A stretch of 8,798 nt of DNA from an uncultured Rhodospirillales bacterium. GTDB lineage: Bacteria > Pseudomonadota > Alphaproteobacteria > Rhodospirillales > Casp-alpha2. A program made the position numbers and the translations under genes. A model generated the notes under the pieces. That model worked only from the letters and a program-made list of their open reading frames with translations. It searched no databases and had not been told where the DNA came from. The stretch covers positions 1 through 8,798 of the forward strand of contig CALJEW010000073.1 in the NCBI GenBank assembly GCA_938074585.1, written 5' to 3'. Below are positions 1 through 4,519 of the stretch, piece after piece (the stretch's first letter is position 1; every line of letters begins with the position of its first letter).

Positions 1-23
1 AAAAGTCTCATAACGGGCTTTTT
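1..23 (+). terminator. Possible intrinsic terminator at the left edge
   Basis: Bases 1-8 (AAAAGTCT) can pair with 15-22 (GGGCTTTT), using two G-U pairs, around a 6-base loop, and the run ends in five T. The A-tract, stem and T-tract order fits a Rho-independent terminator read on the plus strand. On the minus strand the two wobble pairs become A-C mismatches, so it should work in one direction only. It would serve a gene lying left of the window. The stem is short and the call is tentative. Confidence 0.4.
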
Positions 24-47
24 AAAATTTCCAAGCTATGTGTAACC

Positions 48-227
48 TCAGAAGGTAATCAGAATGGGATAACGTCTCTGTCTAATGGGGTCGATCATAT
101 TTAACTGTGGGGTGCCAATAATACGGGTCATTCTAACCCCATCCCCATCCCCATCTGAGGCTAGCATACCTAGAGTGCTAAGTTGTAGTTCTCTTGATGC
201 TAAATTAGTTTGCTTAAAGGGAGGCAT
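48..227 (-). CDS. Doubtful small ORF, 59 residues, with a DGDGDG stretch
   Basis: An ATG at 227 opens a 59-residue frame ending in TGA at 48-50. A weak purine-rich stretch (AAGAGAA) lies about 7 bases upstream of the ATG. The product would be basic, starting MPPFKQTNLASRELQL, with an Asp-Gly repeat encoded by the hexamer (GGGGAT)3. That stretch resembles the first half of an EF-hand loop (DxDxDG) but lacks the acidic residue at loop position 12, so calcium binding is not supported. I recognise no family. Short open frames of this size occur by chance, and repeat-coded dipeptides are common in spurious ORFs. It lies downstream of the 409-555 gene on the same strand, 181 bases away. Confidence 0.2.
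   Translation of the reverse strand: MPPFKQTNLASRELQLSTLGMLASDGDGDGVRMTRIIGTPQLNMIDPIRQRRYPILITF
137..154. repeat. Hexanucleotide tandem repeat (CCCCAT)3
   Basis: Three exact copies of CCCCAT lie in tandem, reading (ATGGGG)3 on the minus strand. Three runs of four G separated by AT could support a two-tetrad G-quadruplex on the minus strand. A related repeat with the same G4N2 design lies at 391-408. Confidence 0.85.
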
Positions 228-312
228 AGTGGTTCTCTTACTGACTCAAATTTATTTATGTTTAGTCAGGCTTCATAGATTATCTAAGGCATAGGCACCT
301 GGCCCACGGGTG

Positions 313-336
313 GTGGGTGGACCGAGGCCCACCCAC
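313..336. repeat. GC-rich perfect hairpin, 8 bp stem
   Basis: GTGGGTGG at 313-320 is exactly complementary to CCACCCAC at 329-336, with an 8-base loop. On the plus strand the segment from 308 reads GGGTGGTGGGTGG, four G-runs with single-base spacers, so it could alternatively fold as a G-quadruplex. No T-tract follows directly on either strand, so an intrinsic terminator is not supported. It lies about 70 bases beyond the stop of the 409-555 gene and could shape or protect that transcript's 3' end. Confidence 0.6.
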
Positions 337-390
337 AATAGCAAAGTTTTTGATTTCTGTTTGGTTCCTAAAATCAGCATCAATAGATCC

Positions 391-408
391 TGCCCCTGCC
401 CCTGCCCC
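391..408. repeat. Hexanucleotide tandem repeat (TGCCCC)3
   Basis: Three exact tandem copies of TGCCCC, reading (GGGGCA)3 on the minus strand, begin immediately after the stop codon of the 409-555 small gene. The next bases on the minus strand add a further GG, giving four G-runs with two-base loops. If the stop codon were read through, the repeat would encode alternating Gly-Ala. Confidence 0.85.
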
Positions 409-555
409 TTACTCTGAATCTGCAAACACTGCTTCTTTTTCTGCGTCAGTTTTGGATTCATATTCCTCAGGCGTTAACGTATGCCAACCAATACAATCTC
501 CAGTTGGTGATCTGCCGCATTGACATGTTCCATTTTCATTTCTTATATTTGTCAT
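409..555 (-). CDS. Small CDGSH-like cysteine/histidine protein, 48 residues
   Basis: This minus-strand frame runs from ATG at 553-555 to TAA at 409-411. A good Shine-Dalgarno (AAGGA, 562-566) sits 6 bases upstream of the ATG, and a consensus TATAAT (583-588) lies about 28 bases upstream. Residues 11-25 are CQCGRSPTGDCIGWH, followed by an acidic C-terminal part starting TLTPEEYESK. The ligand pattern C-x-C-x2-S-x4-C-x-G-x-H is one residue shorter than the CDGSH motif (C-x-C-x2-S/T-x5-C-D-G-x-H), which binds a 2Fe-2S cluster through three Cys and one His. Metal or cluster binding is therefore my inference. Zinc binding is an alternative. No signal peptide or membrane segment is visible, so it is probably cytosolic. 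It is divergent from the LysR gene, which may control it. I believe similar short proteins exist in other marine bacteria but could not check. Confidence 0.7.
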   Translation of the reverse strand: MTNIRNENGTCQCGRSPTGDCIGWHTLTPEEYESKTDAEKEAVFADSE

Positions 556-560
556 AATTT

Positions 561-588
561 ATCCTTTTTTTTCAAAAAAATTATTATA
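561..588 (-). promoter_or_regulatory. Promoter -10 box and ribosome binding site of the small gene
   Basis: On the minus strand a perfect TATAAT lies at 588-583 and AAGGAT at 566-561, giving a predicted short leader of about 20 bases before the ATG at 555. The -35 region would fall over the inverted repeat at 599-614 and has no good match to TTGACA, which fits a promoter that depends on an activator bound there. Confidence 0.45.
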
Positions 589-598
589 TTAAGAGACA

Positions 599-614
599 GT
601 TAGTTATTACTAAC
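599..614. promoter_or_regulatory. Inverted repeat in a divergent promoter region, possible LysR operator
   Basis: GTTAGT (599-604) and ACTAAC (609-614) form a perfect inverted repeat around TATT. It sits between the divergent small gene and the LysR gene and overlaps the expected -35 region of the small gene. LysR-type regulators commonly bind AT-rich dyads in such positions and regulate both themselves and the divergent gene. The assignment to this regulator is inferred from position alone. Confidence 0.4.
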
Positions 615-630
615 ACGAGGAATATACAGT

Positions 631-659
631 TTGACTAAATATTGGAAAACATAAAAAAT
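631..659 (+). promoter_or_regulatory. Possible sigma-70 promoter of the LysR gene
   Basis: TTGACT (631-636) is followed after 17 bases by AAAAAT (654-659), a 4 of 6 match to TATAAT. Transcription would start near 666, about 29 bases before the ATG. The -10 box is weak. Confidence 0.35.
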
Positions 660-694
660 GTGGAAACATTGTTCGTAAAAAGAGAACTGTATCT

Positions 695-1618
695 ATGGGT
701 CAGCTAGAAGATATGCATGTGTTTGTCAGAATTGTTGAAGCGGGCAGTATCACGCAAGCCGCAGATCAATTGAACTTGGCGAAATCCGCAGTTAGTAAAC
801 GCCTAGGGGACTTGGAAAGCAGATTGGGTTCTAAGCTAATCAACAGAACTACTCGTACATCAAGCATTACCGAAGCTGGTAACCAGTATTACCAACGTGT
901 AAAAATTTTGCTGGGTGATGTAGAGTCTTTGAACGGTGAGATGGCCTGTAAAACTGAGGTGCTAACTGGATCCTTGAAGATGTCAGTACCATTATCTTTT
1001 GGCATTAGTCACCTAACGTCAGCCATAGACCTTTTTATGCGCCTGCATCCAGAGTTAAGCATTAATATAGATTTTTCTGATCGTAAAGTAGACATCATAG
1101 AAGGCGGTTACGACCTAGCATTTCGTATTGGTTCGCTGTCAGACTCCAGTCTACAGGCTCGCAAAATCACACCGATTAGGCATGCCATCTGTGCCAGTCC
1201 AGATTATCTTGAGCGTCAGGGTACGCCCGTTGCCCCACAAGAGTTAACAGCACATAAAATACTAAAGTATGGGCATTGGCCGTTAGCCGGCATGTCTCTA
1301 GTAGATCACACAGGACAGCAGCACTTAGTTAATGTTGAAGCTTATCTTACTGCCAATAATGGTGATGCTCTGAAGCAATTAGCCCTATCTGGCCACGGCA
1401 TTACTATTCTGCCAACATTTATCGTTTGGGAAGCTTTGGAAAAGAAGGACTTGGTATTGATACTCGAGAACTACTCGCTACCTCCTATGAGTGCCTACGT
1501 AATCTATCCACCAACGCGCTATCTTCCACACAAGGTTAGGAGCCTGATTGATTTTCTGATTGAGCGCTTTGGTGACGTGCCTTATTGGGATGAATCTACA
1601 GAGGTTTCTAAAAATTAA
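695..1618 (+). CDS. LysR-family transcriptional regulator
   Basis: The 307-residue product has the usual LysR length and layout. The N-terminal winged helix-turn-helix covers about residues 4-63, with the helix pair AGSITQAADQLNLAKSAVSK and then RLGDLESRLG leading into the RTTR turn. A linker helix follows at about 65-90, and a periplasmic-binding-protein-like effector domain fills 90-295. In that domain SVPLSFGISHL and the GYDLAFRIGSL segment are typical of LysR proteins of the DUF-free, CrgA-like type. It should act as a cytosolic tetramer that responds to a small ligand, which cannot be predicted. The ATG at 695 is preceded by a weak AGAGAA 8 bases upstream, and the HTH begins directly after it, which supports this start. 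It is divergent from the small CDGSH-like gene, its most likely target. The enzyme genes further right are separated from it by a scarred intergenic region. Confidence 0.93.
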   Translation: MGQLEDMHVFVRIVEAGSITQAADQLNLAKSAVSKRLGDLESRLGSKLINRTTRTSSITEAGNQYYQRVKILLGDVESLNGEMACKTEVLTGSLKMSVPLSFGISHLTSAIDLFMRLHPELSINIDFSDRKVDIIEGGYDLAFRIGSLSDSSLQARKITPIRHAICASPDYLERQGTPVAPQELTAHKILKYGHWPLAGMSLVDHTGQQHLVNVEAYLTANNGDALKQLALSGHGITILPTFIVWEALEKKDLVLILENYSLPPMSAYVIYPPTRYLPHKVRSLIDFLIERFGDVPYWDESTEVSKN

Positions 1619-1825
1619 GTTTATAGTTCTAAAGTCAGGAGCATTGTCAGCTAATGGGGTTCCACATGTCACGTTATCATTAATAGAAACCTGCTAAGTG
1701 GGTGGTGATTTAGCTTTGAGACATTAAGCCCGAAGCTGCTCGATTGGGGGCAGGGGATGAACAGATATTCAAACGCCGCGCGTTAGCCCTATCGTTAGCC
1801 CAACATCATATTAAAGAACAAAGGA

Positions 1826-1855
1826 CTTAGAGATTTCTCCCTAAGACCGTGTTTT
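1826..1855 (+). terminator. Weak hairpin with a short T-run, possible terminator
   Basis: CTTAGAGA (1826-1833) pairs with TCCCTAAG (1838-1845), with one mismatch, around TTTC. GTTTT follows six bases later. It could end transcription from the LysR side, but it lies 200 bases past the LysR stop and the T-run is short and displaced. Confidence 0.22.
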
Positions 1856-1858
1856 AAT

Positions 1859-1909
1859 TGACACCGGCAGCAGGACACGAACCTGCGATAAGCTGATTAA
1901 CAGTCAACT
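1859..1909 (-). pseudogene. tRNA-Asn 3' fragment (positions 26-76), truncated
   Basis: On the minus strand these 51 bases fold as the 3' part of a tRNA. The anticodon stem GTTGA/TCAGC surrounds the loop CTGTTAA with anticodon GTT (Asn). A five-base variable region TTATC follows, then a perfect T-stem GCAGG/CCTGC around TTCGTGT, the acceptor strand TGCCGGT, discriminator G and TCA in place of CCA. The 5' acceptor strand and D-arm are absent: upstream bases do not contain ACCGGCA or a D-arm. The nearly invariant A58 is T. It is therefore a non-functional remnant. Such 3' halves are what site-specific integration into a tRNA gene leaves behind. Confidence 0.65.
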
Positions 1910-1992
1910 CCTTTTCAATAGTGTCCATCGCTGCCTTGTGATTATCCCGCATAAGATGAAAGTGTTCTGGCACAAAATCGGGTGAGGTAAAT

Positions 1993-2039
1993 CTCAGTGA
2001 CAAAAAATTTGTCACTACGGTGGCAACTCAGTGACAAAA
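1993..2039. repeat. Cluster of GTGACAAA repeats, direct and inverted
   Basis: CTCAGTGACAAAA occurs at 1993-2005 and again at 2027-2039. The first copy also forms a perfect 9-bp inverted repeat, AGTGACAAA (1996-2004) with TTTGTCACT (2008-2016), around AAA. Three copies of the core in alternating orientation within 47 bases resemble the terminal binding sites of some insertion sequences or recombinase arm sites. No recombinase gene is present. Confidence 0.7.
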
Positions 2040-2147
2040 TAAAGTTATTTATTACTTTAACAGCCTGTTACCACTCCCTCAACATATAAGAGGAATATTA
2101 CAAAACTGTTATTATCTGTAACTATCTCAATATCCTATAGCGGAAAA

Positions 2148-2198
2148 TTTAGGCTCATAACCTAAAGGCCGTTGGTTCAAATCCAACCCATGATTTGA
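2148..2198 (+). pseudogene. Initiator-type tRNA-Met 3' fragment, truncated
   Basis: The plus strand shows an anticodon stem TTAGG/CCTAA (2149-2153 and 2161-2165) around CTCATAA with anticodon CAT at 2156-2158. The five-base variable region AGGCC follows, then a perfect T-arm GTTGG-TTCAAAT-CCAAC (2171-2187). The text CTCATAACC.AAAGG and GGTTCAAATCC is close to alphaproteobacterial tRNA-fMet. After CCAACC the sequence leaves the tRNA pattern: the acceptor strand would be CCATGAT, with no partner upstream and no CCA. The D-arm and 5' acceptor are missing. It is a remnant and cannot be a working tRNA. Confidence 0.65.
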
Positions 2199-2204
2199 CG
2201 CTAA

Positions 2205-2238
2205 GCCGAACATTTTTGCCATTCCGTTGTTGTTCGGC
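2205..2238 (-). terminator. Stem-loop just past the hydrolase stop codon
   Basis: GCCGAAC (2205-2211) and GTTCGGC (2232-2238) form a perfect 7-bp inverted repeat with a 20-base loop. On the minus strand it starts three bases after the TGA of the serine hydrolase. There is no U-tract after it (TTAGCG follows), so it may protect or define the mRNA 3' end and is not a clear intrinsic terminator. Confidence 0.35.
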
Positions 2239-2241
2239 ACC

Positions 2242-3426
2242 TCATTGAACTTCTTCATAGATCGCTTGTTCAAATTTATCTAGTAGCGTCAGTGTTTTGG
2301 GGTCGACAAAAGGCAGCATCTGGGTAAAGAGTGCTGCACCCAGGCCGCTTGCTGGATCGATCCAAAAATATGTATTCCGCAACCCACCCCAAGCGAGGGA
2401 TCCAGCACGCCGGCGTCCCGGAATATCTTCCATATTAATCATGAAGCTCAGTCCCCAACGTTTGTCTAAGCCAGGGTAGAGTTCGAACGGGTAGGTGTTC
2501 TCTGGAATCGCTGCAGGCATAGGCCTAACCTTAATATTACCAATATGGTTCTCGCTCATCAATTGAACGGTATCACGATTGAGAACACGGATGCCATCCA
2601 GCTCTCCTTTATTCAGGATCATGCGCATGAACCGAGCGTAATCACCGGCAGAACCATATAGTTGGCCTCCACCTGTAAAGTCTTGAGGGTCCTGGTCTTC
2701 CGGGACATCAATATCAGCCGCGTGGATAAATCCTTGTGTATCTCTAAAGTGGACGCCAGATAAGCGGTTTCGAATGTCATCAGTTAGCATGAAGCCCGTC
2801 GAGGACATGCCGAGAGGCTCCAAAAGATTAGTTCTAAGATATACCTCCAGTGTCTGACCTGTTATAGCCTCTAGTACTTTTCCTGCCCAATCAATGCTAA
2901 TGCCGTATTCCCAACACGTACCGGGGTCATATCCAAGTGGAGGGCATTTGGTTGCATCGTTATAGAAATCACTTCTCTCGGTTCCTGTGTAATTCATCCA
3001 ATCCCTTTGGTCTGGATTCCAATTGTCGTAAACAAAACCAGCAGTGTGAGTAAGAAGCCGACGAAGTGTAATTTCGCCACATGCAGGGCGTAACTTTGGC
3101 CGCCCATCGGAATCGAATCCCTCCAAAACATTTGGTGTATCTAAGGCAGGGATTATTTTTCCGCAATCATCATTTAAGTTTATTCTGCCTTGTTCGACAA
3201 GTTGCATTACACATGCGGTTGTTAGAGGCTTCGTCATCGAGTGGATCCAGTACACTGTATCCTTTTGAAGGAGAGTGTTCTCCCCTAGGCGGCGTGGACC
3301 AACTTGCCCTTGATATAACAAGTTGCTTGCATTGGTTACGACGCCAGCAGCATGGGGCACATCGCCGTTTTCTACAGCATCGGATAATACCGTATCGAGT
3401 TTTAAATGAAGAGCTTCAATGTTCAT
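2242..3426 (-). CDS. Serine hydrolase of the class C beta-lactamase / family VIII esterase type
   Basis: The 394-residue protein belongs to the beta-lactamase-related hydrolase family (PF00144-like). The nucleophile motif SxxK is S63-M-T-K66. The second motif is Y174 in WEYGIS, where true class C beta-lactamases have YxN. The third position carries W346-G-G in AWGGLRNT in place of KTG. The W-G-G and Y-x-x pattern is typical of family VIII carboxylesterases (EstB type), so ester hydrolysis is more likely than antibiotic resistance. LLTHTAGF (124-131) and GGGQLYGSAGDYARF (252-266) are further family landmarks. No signal peptide is visible, so it should be cytosolic. The ATG at 3426 has an AAGAAGAAA purine stretch upstream. 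It lies 101 bases downstream of the SDR gene on the same strand and may share its transcript. The substrate is unknown. Confidence 0.88.
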   Translation of the reverse strand: MNIEALHLKLDTVLSDAVENGDVPHAAGVVTNASNLLYQGQVGPRRLGENTLLQKDTVYWIHSMTKPLTTACVMQLVEQGRINLNDDCGKIIPALDTPNVLEGFDSDGRPKLRPACGEITLRRLLTHTAGFVYDNWNPDQRDWMNYTGTERSDFYNDATKCPPLGYDPGTCWEYGISIDWAGKVLEAITGQTLEVYLRTNLLEPLGMSSTGFMLTDDIRNRLSGVHFRDTQGFIHAADIDVPEDQDPQDFTGGGQLYGSAGDYARFMRMILNKGELDGIRVLNRDTVQLMSENHIGNIKVRPMPAAIPENTYPFELYPGLDKRWGLSFMINMEDIPGRRRAGSLAWGGLRNTYFWIDPASGLGAALFTQMLPFVDPKTLTLLDKFEQAIYEEVQ

Positions 3427-3527
3427 TTTCTTCTTTCAGGAAATAAATCTAGAAAAATTAAAATTGATTTTGATTTATTTGTCGCCATTTAAGGGCAAAT
3501 TTACATTTATAACCGCAGGCCAAATAG

Positions 3528-4310
3528 TTACTGATCTGGAAAATCAATCCAGTTAAAGAGTTGAAGTCCACCGTCGACAATAAGTGTTGTTCCAGTCACA
3601 TATCCCATGAAGTCGTTTGATAATAATGCCATAGCTGAGCGCGCTATATCATCCGCGCTGCCGAAACGCCCCATTGGGATTTTTCGTTTTGGCTGAAAAC
3701 TGTCTTCACTAGTCGCAAACCCTCCACCAGGAATGGCTCCCGGTGCTATTCCGTTGACCCGAATGCCTGCAGTCCCTAGTTCACGGGCAAACTCTTTTAT
3801 CATCATTGTCATTCCGGCTTTGGACGCTGAATAATGGGGAAGATTGCGCGGCTCCGTCGCATGCAGAGATGTGAGATAAAGCAAGCGCCCTTCAACATTT
3901 CTGTTGCGCATGGCATTTGCCACTTCCCGCCCAAGGAGGAACCCAGAGCGCAAGTTGGTGTTAATCATTGCATCGAAAGTCTCTTCCTCAACACTCAAGG
4001 GCAAATCCTTTTCGTGACGTTGAGGGCAAGCCGAATGAACAAAGATATCCGGTGGTGCATCTGCAACGAAATTCCACACATTTTTCCACCCCAAAGTATT
4101 TGAAAGATCACTAACAATGGAACGCGGTGGTTGTGCTATATTAGAAATTTCTTCAGATACTTCGGAAAGGCTATTTTTATCAATGTCCGTTATGGTTACA
4201 TCAGCCCCTTCACCCGCCAACCGAACAGCAATTGCGCGACCAATATTTGATGCTGCTCCAGTGACAAGAGCGCGTTCACCTTTAAACAGTTCAATTTCTA
4301 AAATACTCAT
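3528..4310 (-). CDS. SDR-family NAD(P)-dependent oxidoreductase
   Basis: This 260-residue classical short-chain dehydrogenase has the dinucleotide motif TGAASNIG (17-24). D42 at the end of the second strand favours NAD(H) over NADP(H). N119, S148, Y160 and K164 (YSASK) form the catalytic set, and IVDGG lies near the C-terminus. The usual NNAG structural motif after strand 4 is replaced by HSAC (92-95), which is uncommon. The start is well supported: AGGAG (4319-4323) lies 8 bases upstream of the ATG. The gene is divergent from the aldo/keto reductase and precedes the serine hydrolase on the same strand. A role in oxidising an alcohol or sugar released by the hydrolase is possible but unproven. 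The C-terminal tail after IVDGG (QLFNWIDFPDQ) is short and ordinary. Confidence 0.92.
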   Translation of the reverse strand: MSILEIELFKGERALVTGAASNIGRAIAVRLAGEGADVTITDIDKNSLSEVSEEISNIAQPPRSIVSDLSNTLGWKNVWNFVADAPPDIFVHSACPQRHEKDLPLSVEEETFDAMINTNLRSGFLLGREVANAMRNRNVEGRLLYLTSLHATEPRNLPHYSASKAGMTMMIKEFARELGTAGIRVNGIAPGAIPGGGFATSEDSFQPKRKIPMGRFGSADDIARSAMALLSNDFMGYVTGTTLIVDGGLQLFNWIDFPDQ

Positions 4311-4318
4311 GCTAATGA

Positions 4319-4323
4319 CTCCT
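4319..4323 (-). promoter_or_regulatory. Strong ribosome binding site of the SDR gene
   Basis: AGGAG on the minus strand, 8 bases before the ATG at 4310, is the best Shine-Dalgarno in the block and fixes the start of the upstream SDR. Confidence 0.7.
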
Positions 4324-4419
4324 AATATGTACGCTTAATCACTTTTGTGAACTTCTGACTTGGCATTACGCTTAAGTTTGAGCTTAATGTGTTAACGTCA
4401 AGTAGTCGAGGGGGGTGGC

Positions 4420-4437
4420 AAAGTGAATGTTCACCTT
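4420..4437. promoter_or_regulatory. Palindrome in the SDR/AKR divergent promoter region, possible operator
   Basis: AAAGTGAA and TTCACCTT flank TG, giving an 18-base palindrome with one mismatched pair and a perfect GTGAA/TTCAC core. It lies 82 bases before the aldo/keto reductase start and 110 bases before the SDR start. A second small dyad, TCAC-TTTT-GTGA, lies at 4339-4350 and shares the GTGAA/TTCAC word. Together they could bind a dimeric repressor controlling both directions. The regulator is not identifiable. Confidence 0.3.
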
Positions 4438-4519
4438 GAATCCCAAATTTGATCTCATGATTGTTCCCGATGGACTTTTGTGTCGGAATTCCAATGTTGA
4501 ATGTAGAAAGACATAGAAA

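Larger units (their letters stand above)
1619..2241. other. Intergenic region with genomic scars
   Basis: This 623-base stretch lies between the convergent ends of the LysR and serine hydrolase genes. I see no convincing protein gene in it. It contains a weak hairpin, a 12-base tandem word (CGTTAGCCCTAT) at 1781-1801, the 3' part of a tRNA-Asn, a cluster of GTGACAAA repeats, the 3' part of a tRNA-Met and a hairpin at the hydrolase stop codon. This mixture is typical of a site with repeated past insertion and deletion. Confidence 0.6.

Noticed and set aside
273..461. Minus-strand frame overlapping the small gene in another phase (GQGQGQ stretch)
   Set aside because: It overlaps the 3' end of the small gene out of frame, and its Gly-Gln run is again the hexamer repeat.
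317..523. Plus-strand frame with a DPAPAPAP stretch
   Set aside because: It lies antisense to the well-supported small Cys/His gene, and the Pro-Ala run is only the hexamer repeat read on the other strand.
1854..2015. Minus-strand open frame of 53 codons (GTG start) across the tRNA-Asn remnant and the GTGACAAA dyad
   Set aside because: It has no Shine-Dalgarno and no recognisable family, and its 3' part is better explained by the in-register tRNA-Asn fold.
2242..3426. Antibiotic-resistance beta-lactamase
   Set aside because: It keeps SxxK but lacks YxN and KTG, has W-G-G as in family VIII esterases and has no visible signal peptide.
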